Shown here in pieces: positions 45,151-57,115 of a stretch of 64,000 nt of DNA. The notes beneath the pieces were generated by a model. It was not told the DNA's origin. It ran no database searches and worked only from the letters and a program-made list of their open reading frames with translations. The number at the start of each line of letters is the position of its first letter. The stretch's first letter is position 1. The translations under genes were made by a program, and so were the position numbers. This DNA comes from Paraescarpia echinospica (Eukaryota > Annelida > Polychaeta > Sabellida > Siboglinidae), in assembly GCA_020002185.1 (NCBI GenBank), contig CM034533.1:43590880-43654879 (forward strand), written 5' to 3'.

Positions 45151-45270
45151 GCCCACGTGACCTTAATGTACTATCCTACAATCCATAATCTTTCGGCACG
45201 CCCACGTGACCTTTACGTTCAAAGTGTGCCTATATAAGGCCGTGGAGACGATCAGCTTGTCATTCGTCAT
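45138..45270 (+). promoter_or_regulatory. TATA/E-box promoter of the split polB gene (copy A)
   Basis: A duplicated block TCTTTCGGCACGCCCACGTG holds CACGTG E-boxes at 45154-45159 and 45203-45208, followed by TATATAAGG at 45231-45239. The first ATG lies at 45282, so transcription would start around 45260. CCACGTGACC is a typical bHLH-ZIP (USF/MITF class) site. Copy B is identical here (E-boxes at 59516 and 59565, TATA at 59593). Confidence 0.75.
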
Positions 45271-45281
45271 TTGACATCGTC

Positions 45282-48200
45282 ATGGCTAATTTCACTCGTT
45301 TTGGATGGAGCTACGCTGAGGCGGCCAGAGTGCCGCAGGCCATTACGGCCATGACAGCGGGGTTGACCCCCATCACGTACAGGGAGGCCTTCCCTCCACT
45401 ACCGGCCCCAGCAGTTCCGACAGCGGCAGCATCACTACCGTCCCGTATGGTAGGTCTTTATTAATATTATATTTCCATTTCACTATTTTTCGTGTGTATA
45501 ATTATCTAGAATTAAGACACTGATGAAAACGTCTAATAACAATCCTTTGTATCTTTAGAATGTCGACTGTGGGACTCTGCCGGCAGAATCTTCCGTGGCT
45601 GCCACGGCGCCCGCCCCTGTCGTGAAACTACCACCACCCTCCCTTGGTGCATTCACCTGCCCACAATGTAAGGTGCAGCTGTTGTCGCCGCCCAAAAAGG
45701 ACGGCCGAGGAGGCCGAGCTGGACGCGCTGGTGGTGAGTTAAACTTTATGTTGTGTTACTATACACTTTCGCCTAAAATGGTGGCTCCTACCTTCTTCCC
45801 ACCAAAAAGGTGGCTCCCTATGTATTTTTCCACTAAAATGGCGTCCACGTCTATGTTTACTTCCCTCTAAAACCATGCTTTCCCAATCAGTTCCCCTAAA
45901 ATTCGTCTCCTTAAAAACTCCCGTCAAAATGACGCTTCTATGTATATTGTTTACTTCCGTCCAAATGGCGTCCCTGTATAGTGTTTACTTCCGTCAAAAT
46001 GGCGTCCACGTCTATGTTTACTTCCGTCAAAATGGCGCCACTGTATATTGTTTACTTCCGCTAAAATGGTGTCCCTATATATTGTTTACATGTATTTTGT
46101 TTACTTCCGTCAAAATGACGCTTCTATGTATGTTTACTTCCGTCAAAATGACGTCCCTGTATAGTGTTTACTTCCGTCAAAAATGGCGTCCACGTCTATG
46201 TTTACTTCCGTCAAAATGTATATTGTTTACTTCCGCTAAAATGGTGTCCCTATATATTGTTTACATGTATTTTGTTTACTTCCGTCAAAATGGCGTCCCT
46301 GTGTATGTTTACTTCCGTCAAAATGACGTCCCTGTATAGTGTTTACTTCCGTCAAAATGACGTCCACGTCTATGTTTACTTCCGTCAAAATGGCGCCACT
46401 GTATATTGTTTACTTCCGCTAAAATGGTGTCCCTATATATTGTTTACATGTATTTTGTTTACTTCCGTCAAAATGGCGTCCCTGTGTATGTTTACTTCCG
46501 TCAAAATGACGTCCCTGTATAGTGTTTACTTCCGTCAAAATGACGTCCACGTCTATGTTTACTTCCGTCAAAATGGCGCCACTGTATATTGTTTACTTCC
46601 GCTAAAATGGTGTCCCTATATATTGTTTACATGTATTTTGTTTACTTCCGTCAAAATGGCGTCCCTGCATATTGTTAACTTCCGCTAAAATGGCGTCCCT
46701 ATATATTGTTTACATGTATTTTGTTTACTTTCGCTAAAATGGCGTCCCTGTATATTGTTTACTTCCGCTAAAATGGTGTCCCTATATATTGTTTACTTCG
46801 AATAAAATGGCGGCTCATACATACTTCTTGTCAACATACCTGCTCCCGTCCTATTCCTATTGAAGTACTGTCTCCATATACTTATCATCTTCCTAGCGAC
46901 TTCTGGTCACGTGACCAAAAGTCACGTGTCTTTTGGTCACATGTTTTCCTAACATAGAGTCTGTAATATTTAATTATTGTTCTAGAAATTCATCACGGGG
47001 CCTATGCCTCCTAAGATACAATCAACCTCGAGAGCTACTGGGACAGCACCGGCGGTCCAGACAGGCACCGCGATAACCCCGGTGGCCCCGTCAGCCACTG
47101 CGACTGTCCCGGCGCCGCTGATACCGCACTTCGCGTGCTGTATGTGCGGCAGTACCTTCACAAAAAAAATATAATTGGCAACGGCACGTCAAGCAGGGGC
47201 GATGTCAGAGGAAGGTCGACAAGCAGCAGCGGCGGGAAGCAGCCGTTGAAAAAATAATGGTAACTTGATTGTATTCTATAAATGTTTTCAGATGCTGCTA
47301 CAGATGTCATATGTTCATATTTTGTATACCATGATTAAAAGTCAACTTGTGTTTATTTCAGGTGTTGCTACAAATCCCGTCTTATTATACTTTATATATC
47401 ATAATTAAAATTCAACTTGTGTGTTTATTTCAGCGCCAAGAAAAGGAGCGCGTTGCCGTTGCTGCTGATGTTCCAACTACCTCTGCGCCGCCTGCGCCTG
47501 TAACCGAAGGCACTATGGTGAGTAATCTCTGAAGATGTCGGGTATTATCACTGACTACGTCTGTATTTAATGTACATATCAACTGAAGCAATTCACTACC
47601 GTACCATAAAAGATTTATATTCTCCCATCTAGTGATACGTACCTTTATTGCTGATGTGTTTTTGAATCTTGTGTGATTAATTAGTTGAATACTTTACTAC
47701 ATGTTTCACTATCCAAGTTATGAACAACTTTGTTGGTTGTATTAACTTAATTAACTTAATCAAACAAGGAATATGTTATCTTCAACAAAAGGAAAATTAG
47801 CCTATTAATTACTATTGGACAATAAACTCCTATTGTATTGTATTGTAAAAAAACATATGTTGTTGTAGAAATCGCGAAAACGCCGACGGTTGTCATCACC
47901 GACCAGTTCGTCAGCGCCGACCAGATCGTCACCGACATCTTCACCGACATCGTCACCAGCAGTCTCTCCATTGCAACAAGATGCACTTGTACCACCTGAG
48001 ATGGTAGATTTTGTACCTAATAATTTGTTTAATTTTTATAGGAGTCAGTGGTCGGCTATTCGCACACATTATCGTAGGGGGCCCGTCCAGAGAACCTACA
48101 ACATTCGATTAACGGATACTGACATAACCTCATTACATCCAACATTGTGGAATATTTTTGATGAACAAACTACCGCCTTCAAAATTAATTTAAGTTTCGG

Positions 48201-48454
48201 ATTTATTTTATATAACCAAAAAACAAAAGAACATCGTTATTTTCATTCTTCAAAAAATGTTTCGGGTAGGTTTCTGGACAGGCCCCCTTTAATTAGTAAT
48301 GCCGATGAATTTCAGTTGTTTTAAAAATCGTTTGAAGAAAAAGATATTTTAAGTTGGGCAATTAGACAGAGGCCCGATTCTCAATGGATCTGTGAAATGG
48401 TAACAAATGTTACCTATTACATAAACATCATACCTGATCACCCTATAGGTTCTG
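45282..48454 (+). pseudogene. Split Polinton-type polB gene, 5' part (copy A)
   Basis: Proposed exons: 45282-45449 (MANFTRFGWSYAEAARVP), 45559-45733 (with CPQC), 46986-47259 (zinc finger), 47434-47517 (charged, QEKERVAVAA), 47869 to the gap. Borders follow GT/AG, and exon phases fit except between exons 2 and 3, where a further exon or another border is needed. In exon 3 an A8 run adds one base relative to copy B and destroys the finger after CMCGSTF. Exon 5 begins with a basic SRKRRRL and a Ser/Pro-rich stretch, then polymerase N-terminal sequence. An in-frame TAA at 48322 is shared with copy B. Confidence 0.65.
45770..46805. repeat. Intronic array of ACTTCCGTCAAAATGGCG units (copy A)
   Basis: More than 20 units of roughly 31-50 bp carry ACTTCCG (an ETS-type core on the reverse strand, CGGAAGT) next to AAAATGGCG or AAAATGACG (YY1-like). 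They are organised in higher-order repeats of about 180 bp marked by CATGTATTTTGTTTACTTCC. The array occupies most of intron 2 of the polB gene. Open frames through it are artefacts. Confidence 0.9.
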
Positions 48455-49454
48455 NNNNNNNNNNNNNNNNNNNNNNNNNNNNNNNNNNNNNNNNNNNNNN
48501 NNNNNNNNNNNNNNNNNNNNNNNNNNNNNNNNNNNNNNNNNNNNNNNNNNNNNNNNNNNNNNNNNNNNNNNNNNNNNNNNNNNNNNNNNNNNNNNNNNNN
48601 NNNNNNNNNNNNNNNNNNNNNNNNNNNNNNNNNNNNNNNNNNNNNNNNNNNNNNNNNNNNNNNNNNNNNNNNNNNNNNNNNNNNNNNNNNNNNNNNNNNN
48701 NNNNNNNNNNNNNNNNNNNNNNNNNNNNNNNNNNNNNNNNNNNNNNNNNNNNNNNNNNNNNNNNNNNNNNNNNNNNNNNNNNNNNNNNNNNNNNNNNNNN
48801 NNNNNNNNNNNNNNNNNNNNNNNNNNNNNNNNNNNNNNNNNNNNNNNNNNNNNNNNNNNNNNNNNNNNNNNNNNNNNNNNNNNNNNNNNNNNNNNNNNNN
48901 NNNNNNNNNNNNNNNNNNNNNNNNNNNNNNNNNNNNNNNNNNNNNNNNNNNNNNNNNNNNNNNNNNNNNNNNNNNNNNNNNNNNNNNNNNNNNNNNNNNN
49001 NNNNNNNNNNNNNNNNNNNNNNNNNNNNNNNNNNNNNNNNNNNNNNNNNNNNNNNNNNNNNNNNNNNNNNNNNNNNNNNNNNNNNNNNNNNNNNNNNNNN
49101 NNNNNNNNNNNNNNNNNNNNNNNNNNNNNNNNNNNNNNNNNNNNNNNNNNNNNNNNNNNNNNNNNNNNNNNNNNNNNNNNNNNNNNNNNNNNNNNNNNNN
49201 NNNNNNNNNNNNNNNNNNNNNNNNNNNNNNNNNNNNNNNNNNNNNNNNNNNNNNNNNNNNNNNNNNNNNNNNNNNNNNNNNNNNNNNNNNNNNNNNNNNN
49301 NNNNNNNNNNNNNNNNNNNNNNNNNNNNNNNNNNNNNNNNNNNNNNNNNNNNNNNNNNNNNNNNNNNNNNNNNNNNNNNNNNNNNNNNNNNNNNNNNNNN
49401 NNNNNNNNNNNNNNNNNNNNNNNNNNNNNNNNNNNNNNNNNNNNNNNNNNNNNN
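48455..49454. other. Assembly gap, exactly 1000 N
   Basis: The round size marks a scaffolding gap of unknown true length. The polB gene of copy A runs into it from the left and the LINE 3' end of copy B emerges on the right. Confidence 1.
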
Positions 49455-51373
49455 AGCGCAAGACAGGCAGATTTGGAAACGACATGCTGAGGCCTTCGCC
49501 CAACCAAGGGACACTACGGCTGCACAATGATGATGATGAATCACGTGTAATTACTAAAAATGAAATATAAAACAACCCCTATAACCTTACTGGGAGTTTG
49601 TTTACATCCATGGGCATCGACGACCACCTCACCCCAGCCAACGGACAGGCCTGCTGTCAGTTGCTAGACTGAGACACTGTCATGTGCTGACACTTGATAC
49701 AACAAACTTGACTACATCTTGAAGATGGCTACGGCCAATTAATATTACATACTGGTGTTACATGAATCGGTCATAGTTAAAGCAAAATGCCATTTTGCAA
49801 ACAATTGGTTTGAAAACTTTACAAAAAATATCAATATTCTAAATCCCAAACCATTATTTAATCAATGCAAATAAACTGTTAGAAAAGTTGTTTTAAGTGA
49901 AATACTTACAATTAGTTCAACAAAAAACCACGCTTCGCAAACCAACACTCTCAAAAATTGGACATGGCCATTGTGAATAGACTCATTCTAGATTACGGAA
50001 AGACGTAGTGCATTGCTAAATCTACCGCATGGGGCCTTTCATGTGATTAATATTATAATATAAGTAATCACGTGTAATTACTAAAAATTAAATATAATGT
50101 AGGATGAACCTAGTTTGGGCCATTTAAGAAAAAGATTACCCCGACTAACTTTGACAGTGTGAGTATAATTACCGGGTCGTTGTTTGACCCACACCAAAAT
50201 ATGTCGCATTGAATTTCTTTATATCTAGCCACTGATCTCCGTGTATGACTTACGAAAATTGAGCTTGACTTCCCAAGGTAGTAACGTTACGTGCGTCAAC
50301 ATGTTTTTCTTTGGTTATAACTGCTAGCACGGTAAATGCTGTTACCAAACTTTTCGCTCTGCGCTGTGTGTTCGTAAGGAAACTGTAACTTGTAAGTATT
50401 CCATTAAAACCAACTTTTATTTCCATAACATGACACAAATAAGTGGTAGGGAGTTAGAATATGGATATATTTTTCATATGTTTCTTAAGATTTTTATTTA
50501 AAAAAAACGGCATTTTTATATTATTGGCACGATCGTCGACCAGACCATAATATCGATTCAATATGACTATGGCACTGACAGTGACACTGTCACTGTCAGT
50601 GTCACTGTCACTGACAGAGAGAGAGAGACGCACCTCGCACCCATCGGATTTCGTGGTGTTGATCAATCTTTAGTTGAATTGGTGTAATTGTAAATGGCAA
50701 ATTTAAAAATGCATCGTAGACGTACGTTTATATTAAAGGAAATAAAAATAAGGCATTAGCAAAATCCTTTTTCCATGTGTATACAAAGTTTAACATTGTA
50801 TGTAACATTTGACAACATAACAAAATAGAGAAAAATACATTTATAGCATAAATTCGAATTTACGCCCGTCTGTGAAGCGATTCCCGCGAAAAATTAAATT
50901 TTAATGAGCTAGGCGATCACGTGGTATCGTGACGTCACTTATGACACACTCGCATCAGGCCGACCCTTTCCATGCATTCAGAGCATGTTTACAAGGATAG
51001 CTTTTGGGTCGAAACGAGCGTCAGAATGAGTTATTGTGCAATATTCCGACGTAATACAAACACTAGTCATCATAGAGGAACAAGCAGTTATCTAACGGTT
51101 CCACATGAATCGAATTTTATTCAAAACAACGAATGCGTATGGGCCTACAAGTCGACTAGGTTTCGCCGAGCTTGGGCTCGTGTTCAGAATAATTATATCG
51201 AATGCAACCAACGGGAGATAATCTACACTAAAAAACATACATAGCAAACAGATATTGTATCCAGCTACAGAAAGTAACGTGTATAATCTCATAATATCAC
51301 TAGAATATCGATATATGAAGCATGAATTGTACAATTTATCATAACAACTTAAATCAGTCAGTGAATTTCTGTT

Positions 51374-51458
51374 GATGCCGCTAGCTCAGTTGGTAGACGC
51401 GTTGGTTTCTTGTCATATATTTTACAATCGGGCGACGCCGGTTCAATCCTGACAGCAT
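51374..51458 (+). repeat. tRNA-like sequence (copy B)
   Basis: Identical to copy A at 37184-37268, including box A- and box B-like blocks. Confidence 0.5.
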
Positions 51459-52124
51459 GCAAATCATTGATTTTCTTTACACTTATTTTGTTTATGTTTT
51501 CACGAAGTAATATAAACCAAATCATTTAGTATACTATTATGTACTGTTTGTAAATATTTTTTTATTTTTTTAGTAATTATTTATTCGCCACAAAAATGAA
51601 AATATGGTCATTATATATAACGATGTTTCTAAATTTTATTTATCCAGACAGTGTTATGTTGCGGTGGTGCTTTGATTAGAACTGTACATGGCATAGAAAG
51701 TGTTATAAGTATTTATTGAATTAATACAAACAGAATAACTCGCTGCGCGCCATCGTGACACGTACTTGACCCCGTGACCCCGATGCCCAGTGTCGCTTTC
51801 GGAGAATGTCCCAATAATAAATACCAATATCGTGACAGACAGATCACAATCTGTTTTCACATATATAATTACAATATATTACCGTACAATATATTTACAA
51901 TTAATAAATTATATATCCATTACATTATATTTGTTTGGATAAATACAATTTAGAAACATCGTTATATAATGACCATATTTTCACTTTTGTGGCTAATCAA
52001 TAATTACTAAAAAAATATAAATTATTTACAAACAGTGCATTATAGTATAAAATGATTTGGTTTATATTACTTCGTGAAAATGTAAAAAAAAAAAAAGTGT
52101 AAAGAAAATCAATGGTTTGCATGA
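51445..52124. mobile_element. Fold-back MITE (copy B)
   Basis: Same inverted arms as copy A at 37255-37932. Confidence 0.85.
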
Positions 52125-52805
52125 TTTCAGGATTATAAAATAAATCCACGGATCTACACGGGAGACTAACAGGTAGGCAAGGCTTACTATTAGTAGTCTT
52201 CCACATTGGTGACAGAAGGAATCTGTGTCTAGGGCCTGGTATAACCAGAGTGCTGTAAAGGGCTAATCGAGTGATCTCGATAGACAATTGTCACCAGACC
52301 CCGTTTTCGCCTTGTTGTGAAACGCGGTGTCTCGATCGTTAGTTACTTGTACAAGTACAGCGATCTCAACTAGTTATTCCCAGCTTAAAAAGCTGTGAAA
52401 TACTAGTATAAACCCCCGCCCGACCTATAAAACTCCTGACAACGATTCTGCACGCCACTTTCGTGACTTTCCCAACTGTAACTCCCAAGCTTCGCTGTCC
52501 TAACATTCGCCCGCCGGCGATCACCGCGGACCCGCCCTATTCACATTCCTGCACATAGGCATCAGTGGAGAGAGGTACACAGACCTCCAACGGGGGCAGA
52601 GCGCCCGCTCCATTCCAACCTTGCGAAGGAGCGCGAGTATATTATCGCCGTGGCTTTACCAATTAAAATATATAATTAAAACTCCGACTATTATCAGCCG
52701 TTTTAGGCGATGCGTGTTCTCTCCAACCTTTTCCGTCAAATAGTCTTGCCAACGGCAACAGATAACTGTTTTTTCTCTCACATATATGTAACTAATTTTC
52801 TCGCC

Positions 52806-53197
52806 TTACCCCCTGCTAGCATGTTTCTCCAACCCTTACCCCCTGCTAGCATGTTTCTCCAACCCTTACCCCCTGTTAGCATGTTTCTCCAACCTTTATC
52901 CCCTGCTAGCATGTTTCTCCAACCCTTACCCCCCTGCTAGCATGTTTCTCCAACCCTTACCCCCTGCTAGCATGTTTCTCCAACCCTTATCCCCCTGCTA
53001 GCATGTTTCTCCAACCCTTACCCCCCTGCTAGCATGTTTCTCCAACCCTTACCCCCCTGCTAGCATGTTTCTCCAACCCTTATCCCCTGCTAGCATGTTT
53101 CTCCAACCCTTATCCCCTGCTAGCATGTTTCTCCAACCCTTACCCCCTGCTAGCATGTTTCTCCAACCCTTACCCCCTGCTAGCATGTTTCTCCAAC
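52806..53197. repeat. 30-bp minisatellite (copy B)
   Basis: Same unit as 38605-38984, about 13 copies, with more CCCCCC variants. Confidence 0.97.
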
Positions 53198-53387
53198 CCT
53201 GTATCACTTTGATGTATTCAATACAATTCTTCCCTACCATTGTGCATTTGGTCCGCGGTCAACTACGACACCACTTTTAAGTAGTGTTTCGGCATATTCC
53301 GTTCTCTGTTGTTGGACTACTGATTACATTACTTTTAAGTAGTATGTAGGTATTTTAGCGTTCTGTTTTTAACTTGGCAATCTAGCC

Positions 53388-55083
53388 ATGACAAGAACGA
53401 AAAACCGTCCCGCCAAACCTGCTGCCCCGTCAGCACCGCCTGAAAAGCAGGAAGTGCCAGACAACATGTCTGATACAGACGCACCTGCTCCGCTAGACGG
53501 AGCCACTGCAGGTTTATTTCCACATGATGGGTCTCACTACCACTGGAACCAACCCGACCCACTTCCCCTAGGTATGCCTAACCTAACTGATGTATCAGGG
53601 TCTGCAGCCGGCCTGCCCACACAGCTTAGCCAAACAGGCATATCTGACTGGTTCATTCAGTTCAACGACAACCTATTTCAGAGATGGGACGAACAATTCC
53701 ATGCATTGGCCCAACGATTCAATGTTCTCGAAGAAAGAGTCATAAGCCAAAGTGGTGAGCAACACGCAAAACTCGATTAATTATTTCGAAAGATGCATGA
53801 ACACGACCTAGGCAAGTACAAACAAGGCGGCCCAACAACTCAGGCGTCACACGGTCAGAGTGACCCTACATATGACAATGCCTCTGCTGCACTACCCTCC
53901 GCTCATCCATCACCGGGGGACAGTCAGGGTGCAAGGCCGAAACAGAGTTCAGTGCCACTACCCTATGCTCACGATAGATATGTGAAGCCTGAGACCCCCA
54001 CATACTAGCCACCCACGTCACTTCCCGAGTTCCGACGGCAACACCATCACAGAACTGAGGCAGAGGCGACCTATTCACGTGCCGCCAATGACACCCAACA
54101 CCTCAATTACCAAAATGTTGGTCTCGAGAAGTTTGATGGGAAGCCGAATGAATGGGAAAACTGGACGCATCAGTTCAGAGATTTCACCGACATATGCCGG
54201 TGGAATGAAACTGAACAGATGCTCCATCTTGTGGCTTCCCTCAGAGGCAGGCACTAACTGCACACCGCATTTTTTTTTATGCCGAACGTTCATCTGTCGA
54301 GTCTTGCATGGACGCACTCGACTGCAGATACGGCTGCAGAAGGCCATTTATCATCGCGTCGGTCCGAGCTGATCTGTCAGTGATCAAACCGGAAGAAGGC
54401 GAAAGCCTGGAAATGTTCGGTGATAGAGTGCTTAGCTTAACCCGCTGAGCCTATCAAGGGATGACACTGGAACTAATCCAGGGATTGTCGGTACCGGCAT
54501 TCCTGAGAGGTATCAAGGACAAAATAACAGGTCAGGAGGCCATGAAATTTGGTCAGCCGAGAACAATTGCCGACGCTGTGGAACAAGTCATGCACCTTCA
54601 GTGCACGGCACGAACATTTGGGAAACCTGCCTATGCCAATAGGCAGGTCGTGTTTGGTGACGAACCACCAACGATTATCACTGACAGACATACCGACATT
54701 GACCGTGTCGTAGAGGGAGTCGTGCGACAGCTACAACACGTCAACTTTTCGCCAATGCCACATAAAGATGACATCTGCTTCTCATGCGGAAGCACCGGCC
54801 ACACGGCAAAGCACTGTTTGACAAAAATGAGACGTTCTCCGTCTCCCCTCACCTGCTACGAGTGTGGCGGTCGTGGACACCTGTCTCGCGAATGCACTAA
54901 CGCACGCCGACGAGCAGACCGAAAAGAAAGGCACAGACGCCGAAACAGGTCCAGCAGCTGTGACAGCAGCTCTATTAACTCCGACGGCGCTAACAACGGT
55001 AAACGCTACAGGCACAGCCCTAAACGCCCACAGCGTCACAATCATGATGGGGAGGAGAGTTCACGCATGAGTAGCCGTGAATA

Positions 55084-55167
<84 letters not shown>

Positions 55168-55442
55168 CCCGACACGGGCACTGCAGTGGTCAGGACAGTG
55201 ACCACAATACCACCGCAACAACAACAACAATCTTGACCAGAAACAAACCAGAATCGGTGGATATTACCCAAAAAAAGGGCTATGCAATTAGTCGAAGCCC
55301 GAGTCCGCGCCGTGGCTATTCGGCCTCTCCGACGAGGAAGGCTGATAGGGAGTCAAGGCGCCATCAAACTAAGTGGGGTGAACCCAGTTGGCGAGGGGCT
55401 CGCCCCAACGAACCCACCATCGGGACACTGGACTGCCCATAG
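53388..55442 (+). pseudogene. Gypsy gag and nucleocapsid (copy B)
   Basis: The head matches copy A; a G-to-T change makes a TAA at 53777. The segment deleted in copy A is present (53810-53880). Later stops and frameshifts break the capsid core (TAG at about 54006, a one-base loss near 54246, TGA at 54446). The knuckles CFSCGSTGHTAKHC and CYECGGRGHLSREC remain (54776-54900). The basic tail is invaded by a (GA)n expansion. Confidence 0.85.
55089..55163. repeat. (GA)n expansion inside gag
   Basis: About 37 GA dinucleotides replace the CGACGGAGAGAGCAC of copy A, giving an Arg-Glu repeat in frame. This is a slippage product of one copy only. Confidence 0.97.
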
Positions 55443-55499
55443 CCAGTAGAAACACCATTACAAGTAGGACGGAGCTAGAGCAACCACGGCCAACTGACC

Positions 55500-56355
55500 C
55501 TGCAGCTAGACGCATAACTTGAGCCCCGCTGTAGGCCACACGATGCTAATTCCTGCAACTACCTATGGCAGGACTACGTTGATGGTGGTAGATACAGCTG
55601 CTCAAATCTCTATGATAAGCCGGTAATTTTTCGACTCATTAGGCCAGTCGACCACAAAACCATCCGCACAACTAGGCATACAAAATGCTCAACGCGGTTC
55701 ATACATACAATGCCACATCATTCGGCAGCTGCCGTTTTCAATACAGCATAATGAATACAAGATCGACGTCGCTGCCGGACCGATAACAGACGACTTCATT
55801 CTTGGCCTTGATTTCCTATTGGAACATCACAGTGTTGTAGACGTAGATAACTGTGTCGTGACAATAGACGGCAACTGTATCGACGCCGTTATGAAGAAAG
55901 GGTCTGACACGTGCTACCACGTGAGTAAGATACATGTCGCACAACGCGCTGTAGTCCCGCCAAAACATCGAACTGACGTGATGGTGGAGCTCATTAACAC
56001 AGCTTGCAGTGACTATGTCACTACACTCCAGGCAACCGACACCCTACTTATTCCATCCTGCATTATTAGCGGTGGAAGGGGACCTAATACTATGGAGGTA
56101 ATCAATGATTCATCCCAACAGGTAGTGCTAAAGAAGGGAGAATTGTTAGCAGTAGCTGTTGAACTTGATATAGTAATGAATGCTAACACTGAGCCACACC
56201 GGCCACATGTCAACGTCTACCGCACCGGAGTGGAAAACCACATTAACCGGCCGGACGTTCCCTCGTGGGAAGAAGTGAATGAATTCAATAAGACGTCCCC
56301 ACCTGTTGCAGTGTCACTTATCCCTGACGCCAGCCTAGACGGGATATACATATAA
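55500..56355 (+). pseudogene. Gypsy protease region (copy B)
   Basis: The retropepsin motif VVDTAAQISMIS is followed by an in-frame TAA (55624). An extra segment (CCTGCAACTACCTATGGCAG region, 55551-55575) absent from copy A may be ancestral. The later part is open from 55819. Confidence 0.75.
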
Positions 56356-56473
56356 GCCAAACTAGACCAAGTACGGTCCCAGGTACCGACACACCTGGCA
56401 GATGTATTTACTAGAATAAAGACAAAAGAGAGAACAAATCGCTCTAGGACTCCTACTAACCAAATACGCAGAC

Positions 56474-57099
56474 GTGTTCACAAAGAACAACAAAGACGTA
56501 GGCAAGCTCACCTTAATGCGCCATAGGATAACAACATATAATGAAGAACCAGTCGGAGAAAGACTACGGCGCACACCCCTGACCTTTCAGGCTCATGAAG
56601 AGAAAACTCTAACGGACAAGCTTGACGTTCAGATTATCAAACCATCCACGTCGGAATGGGCTTCAACACCAGTCCTGGTAAGGAAGAAAGACGGTGAAGT
56701 TCGCTATACGGTGGACTACCGCCAATTAAATACAAAACCTGTCAAGGACGCGTACCCCCTACATTGATAGAGGAGTGCATTGACGCCCTATCGGGCACGC
56801 TATGGTTTCACACGCTGGACTTGGCCAGTGGATACTGGGAAATAGAGATAGACGAACGCAACCGTCATAAAACGGCATTTATGACGACATATGGACTGTT
56901 TGAACATGTCCGCATGGCCCAATGCCTATGCAACGCACCAGCCACGTTCCAGAGAGTCATGCACCTCGTCCTGCGCGGCCTTGCATGGGACAAGGTACTA
57001 GTGTATCTAGACGATGTCATCGTGCTGGGTAGGAGTTTTGAAGAGTCTCTTTTGAAAATCTGGAAATTGTCCTCCAGAGATTCGAGATACACAACGTAA
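56474..57099 (+). pseudogene. Gypsy reverse transcriptase (copy B)
   Basis: As copy A, with the YLDD active site kept. A one-base loss at CCCCCTACATTG (56755-56767) adds a second frame change. Confidence 0.88.
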
Positions 57100-57115
57100 A
57101 ACTAAAACCCAAGAA

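Larger units (their letters stand above)
35263..48454. repeat. Duplication unit, copy A (cut by the gap)
   Basis: This segment matches 49455-62798 in the same orientation, beginning inside the LINE 3' end (AGCGCAAGACAGGCAG) and ending at the N gap. Most of it is nearly identical between copies. Differences concentrate in the 30-bp minisatellite, the gag/protease part of the Gypsy element and the GCGCC array. Confidence 0.95.

Noticed and set aside
45875..46688. Repetitive 150-175 residue protein rich in FTSVKM
   Set aside because: It is a reading of the intronic motif array, whose unit length varies and whose frame jumps.
48349..49575. Open frames of 350-400 codons on both strands
   Set aside because: They are produced by the 1000-N gap and have no sequence content.
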